23,555 bases of DNA from NCBI GenBank assembly GCA_018398765.1, contig JAHBMJ010000355.1:1-23555 (forward strand), written 5' to 3'. Shown here piece after piece: positions 1 through 8,596 of this stretch. The notes under the pieces are model-generated. The model was not told the DNA's origin. It saw only the letters and a program-made list of their open reading frames with translations, and did not search any database. Both the position numbers and the translations under genes were made by a program. How positions within the stretch are numbered: position 1 is the stretch's first letter; each line of letters starts with the position of its first letter. Origin of the DNA: Chromera velia. Taxonomy: Eukaryota > Sar > Chromeraceae.

Positions 1-358
1 AGTGGGGGGGTCTGTGAGGATTTTGCCGACCGAGTGGGGGGGTCTCGCAGACCGAGTGGGGGGGTCTGTGAGGATTTTGCCGACCGAGTGGGGGGGTCTC
101 GCAGACCGAGTGGGGGGGTCTGTGAGGATTTTGCCGACCGAGTGGGGGGGTCTCGCAGACCGAGTGGGGGGGTCTGTGAGGATTTTGCCGACCGAGTGGG
201 GGGGTCTCGCAGACCGAGTGGGGGGGTCTGTGAGGATTTTGCCGACCGAGTGGGGGGGTCTCGCAGACCGAGTGGGGGGGTCTGTGCGATTTTGCCGACA
301 CAGAGTGGGGGGTCTGTGAGGATTTTGCTGACAGAGTGGGGGGGTCTGTGGGATTTTT
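1..358. repeat. 54-bp G-rich minisatellite
   Basis: About five and a half near-identical 54-bp units, then two or three degenerate units to about 358. Each unit has two halves of 32 and 22 bp, and both halves contain a run of about seven G in the context CCGAGTGGGGGGGTCT. The unit is a multiple of three, so several frames stay open as a repetitive peptide, but that is a by-product of the period. It lies upstream of the first recognisable exon of the plus-strand gene, probably in an intron or upstream flank. The left edge of the window cuts the array. Confidence 0.93.
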
Positions 359-589
359 AAGGAGAGAATGGGGCGTCTGAGTGACCCTTTGGTTCTTTGG
401 TCCTGCATCTTCACCTTGGTAGCCGCTCTGCTTGCAGCCTTCACTTGCACAAATCTCTCGACTTTCCTTTTGCTTTCCCGTGCATGCATGTACGTGTACG
501 TTTAGCCCTCTCATCTCATCCCCCTCAGTGTGTCCACTGTCTCCCCAGAGTATCCCAGGCAAATGACCTTCTCCTGGAGCTTTCTGCAG

Positions 590-672
590 GTCGCTGCAGG
601 CGTATCAAGGGGAGTGAGATGATCGATCCAAGGCTCCCGAGGCTGGAAGCAGCTCGAGAGCTTCTTTGCGTT
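590..672 (+). CDS. First recognisable exon of the plus-strand gene (phase 1 to 0)
   Basis: An 83-bp exon between TTTCTGCAG and GTGAGT. Read in phase 1 it gives a charged helical peptide containing RLEAARELL. It has the same length and phases as the exon at 3793-3875. An alternative acceptor, CCCCAG ending at 548, would extend it upstream in the same frame with SQANDLLLELSAG, which is also protein-like, so the left edge is uncertain. Confidence 0.55.
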
Positions 673-3600
673 GTGAGTTAAGCAGATTGACAGCTGCATG
701 TGGCCTCGAAACGTCGTGCCACTCCAAAAAGATTGTCGGCCCCTGTTCCCTTTCTGTGTGCAGACTTCCAGCCTTTCGAAAAACGAACTTGGGGGTAGTC
801 GGACTCCTTTTCCGGGTGCGTCTGTGCTCTGTCTTTTCTTACTGCCACCCTTGCACCTCCCCGTGTCAAGGCATGCGGCCACACGTAAAGAACTGTTGGC
901 CCAAGACTGCCAACTTTATACAGCAAGGAGCGTTCCTCAGTTCTTTTCTGCCATGGTGTGCAGACCGTAAAGGGCTTTTTTTTTCCACTCAGTTTACTGC
1001 AGGGCTCTGCGCTTGTCTTGTCGTGCCTCCCTCCGTCACTCTCCGGCCCCCTCTCTGAACATCTCTAATTTCTCCCGTATCTGATCGGTCTCTGCAGGTC
1101 TCTTGGGGAATGTTGATTGGCGAAGTGGGGGCAAGCCGAAAGCGAAACCAGCTTCAGTCAATCGTTCCGGCTCTGCTAACCGCCTTGATACCGGTGGGTA
1201 GTAGCCCTGTCTCCAATTTCGCGCTCTTTGGTACAGCAAGGTTCTTTAACTTGTGCCGCGGTCTCTTGTGCACGATCACTGCAGGTTTGTCGTGGAGTTG
1301 GAGTAGGGGCGAGCTGACTGGCTGCGTGAACCAACAGCGCATCTCCCGTGACGCCGATCTTGCAGGTAAGTGGATCTGTCCGCTTTCAACTCCTCTTCTT
1401 TCAGTGGTTCTTTCGGTTTATCTCTTCCCACCGGTCTGCATGCCCACCGGAGATACCGGGACTTCTCACCGGAGATACCGGGACTTCTCACCGGAGATAC
1501 CGGGACTTCTTACCGGAGATACCGGGACTTCCCACCGGAGATACCGGGACTTCTCACCGGAGACACCAGGACTTCTTAGCGGAGATACCGGGACTTCCCA
1601 CCGGAGATACCGGGACTTCTCACCGGAGATACCGGGACTTCCCTCCGGAGATACCGGGACTTCCCACCGGAGACACCGGGACTTCTTACCGGAGATACCG
1701 GGACTTCTCACCGGAGAAACTTCTCACCGGAGATACCGGGACTTGGGATGCTCTTTTCTTTTCTTCTGCCCTTTATATTTTTTCTCCTTCTCTGCTGTAT
1801 CTGCTGTATTGTTTGCAGCACAGGCTGTCGGAGTGACGCTCTCTGTACGCTTCTTCATGCCCAAATCTTCTGGTGTGCAGGCTGGGGCCTCTCGAGCAAG
1901 GCAAGAGATCGGCTTGCCCACGTGCACAGCGGGAACCAGGGGGGCGTCACTGAAGTGTTGAGGGGCTGCGAGCCGAAAGGGTGGCCAAGACAGCGCGTCC
2001 TCTTCGGCATTGATATTGCAGGTGGGTCGTTCTCTCGCACTGCTTGTTTCAGTAGTGTCGGTGGGGCTATCGAAAGATTGCGCACGGGTGGGGCAACAGT
2101 CAAGCCGTGGGATATTGCGACAGCGAATTGTTCGCGGTCTGAGTGTTGCGTGGATGGGCGCGGTGTAGGAGAGTGCAGTAGGCTTTTCCATCAGCATCCG
2201 ACCAGGGTACTGAGGCTATCGGCTCGTGTGCTCCCGTCATCTTCGGTCGACTGCTGTTTGCGGAAGTTCTGGCTTCCGCGGCTAGGATACGAAGACTCTC
2301 GACACTTTTATGTGCGAGTGTGTCTTTCAGCACTTGCGTCTTCCTCAGGCTGTGTGGTCATCTTTTCTCTCTTGTTTTTTTTCGTATGTTCATCTCGTCG
2401 AGTGCAGAGGCCGTTCTCTAAACCGCGATAACGTTGCAGTCCAAAGGGCTCTTCCGCTGGTGTTTTTCTGTCCTGTGTGTTTTTTTTCTGCAGGGGGTGG
2501 GAGGAGAGATGGCGGACTGACCAGCAGAAACCTCGAGCAGCTGGGGTGCGGAGGTAAGCAGGACGCGTTTTCTTTGTAGCGCAGGCCCTCCCATTTCTTC
2601 TTCCCATCAGACAGACAGAAGGTAGAGACCCAGCCCTACCTCCCGTAGGTTACGTGCCCTCTGGCTGTCCAAGTCTCCCGTCGCCGTCCTCTCTCTGATT
2701 CGGTCCCATTCTTTTGTCCCCGTTTGGTCTTTTCTCGTTCCGTCACCTTCTGCTGCGCCCGTTTGGTCATCCCTCTCGTTCAGTCCTGCACCTGTTTGGT
2801 CCTCTCCCCTTTGGTGTTCCATACATGCTGCACCTTTTTTATGGTCTGTCTCGTTCCCTGTTGTCTTTTTTCTGGCAGTGCCGTTTCATCTCCCTCTCTT
2901 TCAGTCGCGTCCTCTGTGCCTTTTTGCCTGCCTTTCGATCGTCCCGCCGACTTCCGTTGCGTCGCTCGGCTTCTCCGTTCTATGTCACCCTTGCTTGGCC
3001 GCGCTTCCTGCCGTTTTGTGTGTCATGCTGCGGACCATCCCGGGGGGCTTTTTTCCCCGATGATGCTTGCTCTCGCTCCGCTTTTTTCCTGAAAAGGAGC
3101 CGCTTTTCGGGAATCTTGTATGCCATTGCATCGGAAGCTGCACCATGGTATGTGGTATTTCAGAGTTCGTCGAAACAGCTGGTTCGCCTCTCTCCTGCAG
3201 GAATGGTCGGGGGTTGCACGCGAGCGGGGTCTTTTGGCCGTCCTGGGGGGGGCGGTACCGGCAAAGGGCATTTCGGGTGGGACAGGGGAGAAGCCAAGCC
3301 TGAAGGAACGCTGGACAGCCCGCAACGTAAGTCAGCGTACCTTCTTTGTGTGCTTCTTCCGCTAGGGTGCACGTCGGCAGGTCCGTTTTCTTCCTTCAGC
3401 TGTCTTTTTTCAGTCTGGCCGAAAAAACGCGCCATTCACGTCTCCAACCCTTTGGCCTTCCTCTCGGCTCTTTGCCTGCCCTCAAGGGCCTCTTCGGCCT
3501 CCGCAATTCGTTCGCACGCAACGCTTCTGTTCGTTCAGCTTCGTCTCGTCCGTCCTTCCTGCCGCTTAGGCTTGCCATGATTCCTCCATTCACGTCTCCA

Positions 3601-6600
3601 ACCCTTTGGCCTTCCTCTCGGCTCTTTGCCGCTGCTTTCGTCTTCGCAATTCCTTTCGCACGCTGCCCTTCTGTTCTTCCAGCTTGGTCTCATCCGTCCT
3701 TCCTACCGCTCAGGCTTGCCGTCCCCTTCACTGTCGCTCACACCCTCCGCTGGGTCTGTCTCGAAAGATTTCTTCCCCTCTCCTTCCTGCAGGTGCCTCA
3801 GGGGATCTTGGGGGGGCCTTTGTCCTGCTCAACCTGGGACAGGAACACGGCCTGTCTGGAGCCCAACGAGAAGTGGTGGGTCAAGCGTGTCCAGCCTGTC
3901 GACGCGTTTCCTCCATGGGTGGACTCACGTCTCTCCCTCTCTGCGTGCAGCCTCTTGACCCCGAACGGGAAGTCGACCGCGACGCTTCTCCTTCTCAAGG
4001 TGCGTCCCCAAGGAATGTGTCCTTTTTGCGTTTTCTGCCTGGTCACGCAGTTATCACAAGGGTTCTCGTTTTCTTCGGTTCGACCCGAGGCTGCAGGCCC
4101 TTTTCTTGGAGTGTCACCCTCCGAAAAAGAAGCGTCATTCGCCATTCGAAGGTGAAAGCAGGGTGTGTGTGACAGTGGTGACAGTTGTGACACCGTTTCC
4201 AAAAAGTTTTCTTTTCTATACAGCCCCCTATCTTCTTTTCTCTACATACTTTTTCTAAAAAGGTGTCATTAGTGTCACCATTGTCACCGGGGAGGTGCCT
4301 TCACCTTCTTGGGTGGGTGACACTTCAGTTTGAAGACTGCCACCCGCGGTTGGAAGTGTCACCTCTCTCTCTTTTGCCTGCCTGTGCGGCCTCTTTGTGA
4401 AGCCTGAGCCTTCGAGTCTCATTCTTACTTGCTCTTGGTTTTGTCTGCCTTCTCCAATAATCTTGAGGTGGACACTCTTCTCTTCCTCCCGGCCTCCCGC
4501 CGCTCTCCTCCTTTGCTCTCCTTCTCTCCCATTGTCTCTTCCCCTGCTTCCCACCGCCCACCTTCTCCTCCTGTTGCGATACAGGACCCCCTTCCTCCGT
4601 TCAGTGTGGCCCTGGGCTCTCTTCTGTTCTTGCTTCCTAGGTCCTCTCTGCTCTTTTCTCGCCCTTCTATCCGCCTCCAGCGGTGCCCGCTTTTCGCCCC
4701 TCCTCCTTGGGGAACGTGCGTCTCTTCTTCTCTTCCTGCCTTCCCTTTCTTCTCAGCACGTGTCAACAGTCCTTCGGTCTCTTTGATGCAGATCCCTGGG
4801 AAGGTCCTGAGGAGACCTTTGCCCTGCTGAACACGGGGCCGAAGGACGACATCTGTTCCCACCTCTCTGCACTCCTACGACGAGAGGTGAGCCAGCTAGG
4901 GGTGTCAGCGCTCTCGTCCGCTCTTCTGCGTATGTTGGTTCCCAAGTCTCTCCCCCCCTCCGCTTGCGTCTTTCTATCCTTTTGCCCGCCCCCCTCTTGC
5001 CCTGTGTGAAGCCTCTGGCCATTGTTGGCGCTCCCTTGGATGGCTACGCGAGTGCTGCAGGTCGGTCTGCATGCCAGCTCTCCCGCCCTTCTTCGGCTCT
5101 CTCCCTTTTTTGTGCCCCCTCCCTGCTTGTCTCCCACCTTTCGGCCCTCTCTGCCTGGCGTCCTTGTCCGTCTGTGTCCTGGTTTCCAGTTTTCATGAGC
5201 TTGTGTTCCATGCCGCTTGCTCTTGTGTGCTGGCCGTCTCGCCGCGCCTCCCCTGCCCCGAAGCATTTTTTCTTGGCTCTTTGCAGGTCTCTGCGGGCGC
5301 CTCGAGAGGAGTTCCAAGGCTAGCAAGGTGGTCGAGTCGAGCCTGGGGCCCGAGGGTGCGGCCTGGGAGGTTCTTCTTCCAGCGGTGAGTAGCTAGAGCG
5401 TGCGGCATGGCAACAGTCACTGCGTAGTCTCAGGATCTGGTGACTGCGTAGTACGTTTCCTTCCAAGCAAGACCTCCGCGCTCCGTCTGTCTGTGCAGGC
5501 ACTCCAAACCTCCAGTGTGTTGGCGGACGGGCGGGGCCATTCAAGGAGCAGTCGGCCTCCCCCCGCAGGTGTGTTTGTGTTCCTTCGTTTTTGTGGTCTG
5601 GGCTGTGCTGGGCTGTCTGCTTACTCGTGTTGCCCCAACTGATGCCTTTGCGTTGCTCGTTGGAGATTCTCTGCTGTCTGCCCACCCGGCTTCGAGTCTT
5701 CTGGCACCCTCCCAGTAAATGCAGAGATGCCTTTCCCCTCCTGGATTTGTCAGCGGCCTCTGCCGCTTTTGCGTCAGCTAGCTTTGTGCTCCGCGCTTGG
5801 CTGCATGCGTGGTCGGACTTGACGCGGTGTGTGTTTCTGTGTCTATACCTGTCGGAGTGGATCGGTGTGCATTCGCGTGCGTACGGCTCAGGTGCTTACC
5901 CTTTTTTACGTGTGCTTGTGTCTGAAGGTCTCCGTTGCGTCCCTGTATGCGCCCGCATCGCATGAGTTTTTTTTCGCGGTGTATTGCTTCCCTCTGTCGT
6001 GTCCGATGTGCTTTCCAATTCCCGCAGTTGTGTCGAGATCGTTTCTGGCTCGAGGCCAGGTGTTGACGGGAGTTTCTGGCCCGAGAACACTGAGTGTTTT
6101 TCAGACAGCCGTGCGTCTCGAACCGTCTTTGTTTACCTGCAGGTCTTGAACAGCTTCTGGGTGGGCGTGATGGCTGCAAGCTGGACCTCAGATCGGAGAT
6201 GGAGAAAGCGGTGAGTCGGCGGCTTCTACTCCCTGTCTCCGCCGGGTCCTGCGCTATTGCGTTGCACGGTGTGCTTCTTTCTCCTCTGTGCAGCACTTCT
6301 GCGACGGTGTGCGAGGAGGCAAGCCACTCAAGAAGGATTCGGACACCGGAGTTGCTGCAGGTCCGTTCTCTTTTTGTCGGTCGGCATACAGTCGAAAAAC
6401 TCCAGAAGTCCGTTTGCGTCAGCAGTCCGATCGATCCGTTGCGTTTTGCTGGCCACTTTCCGACTCTTTACCTCCTCTGCGTGTCTCCCTGGCTTCCTTT
6501 TCCCTGCTTCCCTGTACGGCCGTTTCAGTCTTCCCTCCCTTTTCGCTTGCGTGTCGCTGACTGACACTGTGTGCGTGGTGCAGAATGGGCTCTCTCGAAC

Positions 6601-8596
6601 AAGTTACGGAATCGACTGGCCCACGCGTACAACGGGAACACTTCGCAGACGTGCAACTTCACGCGGCAGGAGCTGAATGCAAAGCAGGACAAGGCCCAAG
6701 CGGTGAGTCTCAAAACAGCAGACTGATCAAGTTTTGAACGTTTCTTGCATGGGAGTCATCAGCACGCAGGCTTTTAGTGTTTGCGTGTACTATAGACGTG
6801 CAGGGAAAGATCAGACGCATCGTAAGAAAGCAACATGTCTCGTTTTTGTAGAAACAGAAGGCTGCCTTGTCGATCACCTTTTTGGTTGATCATTTTGTTT
6901 TGCTGTTTCCTCTTCCTCAAAGCAGCTCATTCCACTGCAACTCTCTGCAGTGGGTGCTCGCCGGACAACAAGCGACTCCTGCTCTCTCCTCGAATCTTTG
7001 GTATGCAGGCTCGACAGATCCTGTTGCAGCAGGGAAAGTCGGCTGGCGAAATCCGCGAGATCCTCACCACGGCAGAGCTGCGCCTGATCGATGGCAAGTG
7101 CGAGAAGTCCACCTGCCCAGCAGAGATCGGTGACCATCGCGATGGAGAGAGCACCGGAGCGTCACAAGGTCAGCAGCCTTACTGCCTCACTCCCAATGCG
7201 TGTTGTCTCGCTCTTTGTGGTCGTTCGTGTGACTGGTGGGCCTCTGTTCTTTCTCTCTGTCATGTATACCGGAGCTACCTCTCATACCGGACGTTCAGGT
7301 CCTATCTCTTTACATCGACTTCATTTTTTTTCCCGCGTGCGTCCGCGCGTCACCGTCAGCTACTCTGTGGCTGCGCTTCCCGTATGCGTGCGTGCGGGTG
7401 CCTTCCTGCTTGGTCTACCAGATTGAAGTCCGCGTGCGCGTTCGGGTCGGTGTATCATGGATGGTCGTGGAAGTCAGGCGGGAGGTGTCTGCCGGCAGGC
7501 TGAATGAAAATTTCTCCAGCATGCTGTAGACTGACGTGCCGTGAGGGTGTTTGCGGGCCTTCCCCTTTTCTCCTTTGCCAGAACGAAAATTTCCCCAGCA
7601 GCATACGTTTGGTGTCTCCAGACTGAAGTGCCGAGAGCTGTGTGTGATCGAATGGCTGGCTGTTGGTCCTACGGTGTTCGGTGCATGCTCGTTCACGTGT
7701 GTGCGTGGCTGAAGGTTGATGGCGTCGTTCTGCTTGGCTGGTCGGACTGATCTTCGTGTGTGTCTGCGTGGCGAAGGTCGATTGCGTCCGTCTGGCTGGT
7801 CGGATTGTGTCTGGCCGGTGTGCCCGAAGATCGACTCCGGCCGAACGAAAATTTCTCCATGATAATTTCGAGATCTCCGTTTCTTTTGCTCGGCGAGAGC
7901 TGTGTGTGATCGAATGGCTGTTGGTCTCGTCGTCCGTTCTCCAGCATACATGCGACGTCTGCAGATAGATGGAAGTGCGCGAGTGCTCTGTGTGTGTGTG
8001 AGTGTGTGAGTGGCTGGCTGGGTGAGAAGCCTGAGCGCCGGTCTGCGGGCTTTCCGCCCCTTCTTTTTCTCGTGCGTGCGAGACCTACGTTGCACGTTTG
8101 CCGTTGTGGCCGTTCTTGTATCATACGAATGTCTGCAGATGTAGCAGAGAGGCTGCAGGAATTGATGAGAAGGCTGGAAGTCCAAGAGAAACAAACTGAA
8201 GAAAGGCAGAAGGAGCTGCGGGCGTTAGCTGTTCTGACAACTGCAGCTGTGGACCGTCACGCCCTCAGCCCGGTCGAGTCGCTCAGTCAGGGTGGCAGCC
8301 AAGACTCTGAGGGTCGAAGACAAACCCTAGAGGATGCACTGAGAACTGCTCAGAGACTCAGGGAAGCAGGGGTGACGAGACCGCCTTCCCAGCGTCAGGG
8401 TGTAATCTCGCCTCGGAGTCAGCATGCTAGCAGTCCGGCTGCCAAAAGTGCCTCTTGTAGCCACGGAAGTAAAGCGGGCCGTTCTGAGGCAGCCCCTTCT
8501 ATTGAAAAAACGCCCTCTCAGAAAGCTCCAACAACTTGGAACCAACCCCGTCCGTGTGTCAGTAATTTTGTTCTGGCGGGGTTTGAAGATGCTTGA
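590..8596 (+). CDS. Multi-exon gene of unknown function built from repeated short exons (5' end not located)
   Basis: Inferred exons: 590-672, 764-794, 1098-1193, 1285-1365, 1881-2021, 2494-2553, 3201-3326, 3793-3875, 3951-3999, 4792-4886, 5012-5060, 5287-5384, 5499-5568, 6143-6210, 6294-6360, 6584-6702, 7009-7168 and 8139-8596. Each starts after AG (mostly TGCAG) and is followed by GT (often GTGAGT, GTAAGT or GTGGGT). Joined, they give one frame of about 643 codons with no internal stop, ending in TGA at 8594-8596. Phases run 1-1 in early exons, then alternate 1-0 and 0-1. Exons 1881-2021 and 6584-6702 share the pattern W-x-L-S-x-K-x-R-x-R-L-A-H-x-x-x-G-N, so the protein contains internal repeats. 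There is no signal peptide or membrane segment in the seen part. The C-terminal exon begins with a coiled coil. I do not recognise the family. Individual boundaries are inferred by eye; the smallest exon (764-794) and 2494-2553 are least certain. Upstream exons, including the start codon, may lie before 590 or outside the window. Confidence 0.6.
1098..1193 (+). CDS. Phase 1-1 exon of the plus-strand gene
   Basis: A 96-bp exon between CTCTGCAG and GTGGGTA. In phase 1 it encodes a Lys/Ser/Asn-rich peptide including SGGKPKAKPASVNRSGSANR. It begins Gly-Leu, as do the exons at 1285, 5287 and 6143. The next intron is only 91 bp. Confidence 0.55.
1285..1365 (+). CDS. Phase 1-1 exon of the plus-strand gene
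   Basis: An 81-bp exon between CACTGCAG and GTAAGT. In phase 1 it encodes a peptide starting GLSWSWSRGELTG and ending in DADLA plus a split Gly codon. The ending resembles that of exon 1881-2021 (GIDIA plus a split Gly). The intron that follows holds the 22-bp minisatellite. Confidence 0.58.
1437..1745. repeat. 22-bp minisatellite (about 13-14 copies)
   Basis: Tandem copies of a 22-bp unit, CACCGGAGATACCGGGACTT plus CT, with scattered substitutions (TTACC, CTCCG, GACACC) and one shortened unit near 1715. It lies in the intron between exons 1285-1365 and 1881-2021. The absence of stops makes all frames appear open, but the period is not a multiple of three and the sequence looks intronic. Confidence 0.93.
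1881..2021 (+). CDS. Exon carrying the first WxLSxKxRxRLAH module
   Basis: A 141-bp phase 1-1 exon between GTGTGCAG and GTGGGTC. It encodes GWGLSSKARDRLAHVHSGNQ and then a Gly/Arg-rich stretch ending GIDIA. The first half is clearly related to exon 6584-6702, which reads EWALSNKLRNRLAHAYNGNT. The DNA is similar as well, so this is a duplicated exon rather than chance similarity. Confidence 0.65.
2494..2553 (+). CDS. Short phase 1-1 exon of the plus-strand gene
   Basis: A 60-bp exon between TTTTTTTCTGCAG and GTAAGC. In phase 1 it encodes GGGRRDGGLTSRNLEQLGCG. The segment NLEQLG resembles GLEQLLGG in exon 6143-6210. It is small, so support rests mainly on the strong splice sites and on phase agreement with its neighbours. 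Confidence 0.5.
3201..3326 (+). CDS. Glycine-rich phase 1-1 exon
   Basis: A 126-bp exon between CTCCTGCAG and GTAAGT. Read in phase 1 it encodes a Gly-rich peptide with FGRPGGGGTGKGHFGWDRGE. Frame 0 is also open across the exon. I chose phase 1 because the preceding exon ends and the next begins in phase 1. Confidence 0.52.
3433..3720. repeat. Direct duplication inside an intron
   Basis: The 44 bp at 3433-3476 recur exactly at 3587-3630. The following sequence of each copy (to about 3576 and 3720) is similar with substitutions and small gaps, giving a 154-bp offset at the start. It lies between exons 3201-3326 and 3793-3875. The sequence is pyrimidine-rich with no coding signal. Confidence 0.85.
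3793..3875 (+). CDS. Exon of the A-F-x-L-L-N pair (first copy, phase 1-0)
   Basis: An 83-bp exon between CTTCCTGCAG and GTGGGTC. It encodes GGAFVLLNLGQEHGLSGAQR and ends in a charged helix. It matches exon 4792-4886 (EETFALLNTGPKDD) in the F-x-L-L-N-x-G core and in phases. Both are followed by a 49-bp exon beginning Pro-Leu. Confidence 0.6.
3951..3999 (+). CDS. 49-bp Pro-Leu exon, first copy (phase 0-1)
   Basis: A 49-bp exon between GCGTGCAG and GTGCGTC. It encodes PLDPEREVDRDASPSQ plus a split codon. Exon 5012-5060 has the same length, phases and Pro-Leu start, and the same place after an F-x-L-L-N exon. Confidence 0.58.
4165..4290. repeat. GTGACA-rich inverted repeat in an intron
   Basis: The arm at about 4167-4196 (GTGACAGTGGTGACAGTTGT and onward) is nearly the reverse complement of about 4259-4289 (the strand complement reads GTGACAATGGTGACACTAAT). 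The loop is about 60 bp and AT-rich. More GTGACAC sites follow at about 4317 and 4356. It could be a small inverted-repeat element or a folding RNA segment. It lies between exons 3951-3999 and 4792-4886. Confidence 0.7.
4792..4886 (+). CDS. Exon of the A-F-x-L-L-N pair (second copy, phase 1-0)
   Basis: A 95-bp exon between TTGATGCAG and GTGAGC. It encodes DPWEGPEETFALLNTGPKDD and then an amphipathic helix ending LLRRE. It is a paralogue of exon 3793-3875. Confidence 0.62.
5012..5060 (+). CDS. 49-bp Pro-Leu exon, second copy (phase 0-1)
   Basis: A 49-bp exon between TGTGTGAAG and GTCGGT. It encodes PLAIVGAPLDGYASAA plus a split Gly codon. The acceptor ends AAG instead of CAG. The exon's length, its phases and the Pro-Leu start match exon 3951-3999. 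Confidence 0.52.
5287..5384 (+). CDS. Phase 1-0 exon of the plus-strand gene
   Basis: A 98-bp exon between CTTTGCAG and GTGAGT. In phase 1 it encodes GLCGRLERSSKASKVVESSL and then GPEGAAWEVLLPA. The other two frames are less protein-like, and this frame keeps phase with both neighbours. Confidence 0.6.
5499..5568 (+). CDS. Phase 0-1 exon of the plus-strand gene
   Basis: A 70-bp exon between CTGTGCAG and GTGTGT. It encodes ALQTSSVLADGRGHSRSSRP and then PPA plus a split Gly. It is low-complexity and probably disordered. Confidence 0.55.
6143..6210 (+). CDS. Phase 1-0 exon of the plus-strand gene
   Basis: A 68-bp exon between ACCTGCAG and GTGAGT. In phase 1 it encodes GLEQLLGGRDGCKLDLRSEM and then EKA, a charged, probably helical segment. 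It precedes the phase 0-1 exon at 6294. Confidence 0.62.
6294..6360 (+). CDS. Phase 0-1 exon of the plus-strand gene
   Basis: A 67-bp exon between CTGTGCAG and GTCCGT. It encodes HFCDGVRGGKPLKKDSDTGV and then AA plus a split Gly. Its ending GCTGCAG before GT is the same as in exon 5012-5060. Confidence 0.6.
6584..6702 (+). CDS. Exon carrying the second WxLSxKxRxRLAH module (phase 1-0)
   Basis: A 119-bp exon between GTGGTGCAG and GTGAGT. It encodes EWALSNKLRNRLAHAYNGNT, then a Thr/Cys segment and the helix RQELNAKQDKAQA. It is the clearest paralogue of exon 1881-2021. Another frame is open here (starting NGLSRTSYG), but only this frame matches the paralogue and the splice phases. Confidence 0.68.
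7009..7168 (+). CDS. Helical exon of the plus-strand gene (phase 0-1)
   Basis: A 160-bp exon between GGTATGCAG and GTCAGC. It encodes ARQILLQQGKSAGEIREILT, then TAELRLIDGKCEK and an acidic tail. It continues the helix ending the previous exon. The frame is open upstream to about 6951, where TCTCTGCAG could be an alternative acceptor. That choice would give 218 bp and break phase with exon 6584-6702. Confidence 0.66.
7503..7925. repeat. Decayed intronic duplications before the last exon
   Basis: The core GAAYGAAAATTTCYCCA appears at about 7504, 7581 and 7843. A 26-bp stretch beginning GAGAGCTGTGTGTGATCGAA is exact at 7633 and 7895, a 262-bp offset. A segment with GGCTGGTCGGA(C/T)TG recurs near 7735 and 7793. 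Together they indicate tandem duplication of about 260 bp followed by divergence. Confidence 0.8.
8139..8596 (+). CDS. Terminal exon: coiled coil plus Ser/Pro-rich tail
   Basis: A 458-bp exon after GTCTGCAG, ending in TGA at 8594-8596. Phase 1 at its start agrees with exon 7009-7168. The first about 35 residues form a charged coiled coil (VAERLQELMRRLEVQEKQTE and onward); the rest is Ser, Arg, Gln and Pro-rich and probably disordered. The last codons (SNFVLAGFEDA) lie on a 27-bp sequence that recurs inverted at 9833-9859, so the natural end of this gene may have been replaced by mobile-element sequence. A separate gene starting at the ATG at 8130 is possible but less likely, since that ATG precedes a good acceptor. 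Confidence 0.65.

Noticed and set aside
2..360. Long open frames through the 54-bp repeat, encoding an 18-residue repeat peptide
   Set aside because: All come from a repeat whose period is a multiple of three; there is no ATG and no supported splice site, and other frames are equally open.
1..1745. CRISPR-like array
   Set aside because: Units are contiguous with no unique spacers and the context is eukaryotic; these are minisatellites.
1348..1836. Repeat-peptide frames through the 22-bp minisatellite
   Set aside because: Open in several frames on both strands because the unit lacks stops; the sequence sits between a strong donor (1366) and a strong acceptor (1880).
2714..4155. Long Phe/Ser/Leu/Pro-rich plus-strand frames
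   Set aside because: Pyrimidine-rich intron sequence read through; real coding is limited to the short exons between splice sites.
6867..7133. Alternative coding reading with exon beginning at TCTCTGCAG, 6951
   Set aside because: It breaks phase with exon 6584-6702, and one frame runs into a stop; the acceptor at 7008 keeps phase on both sides.
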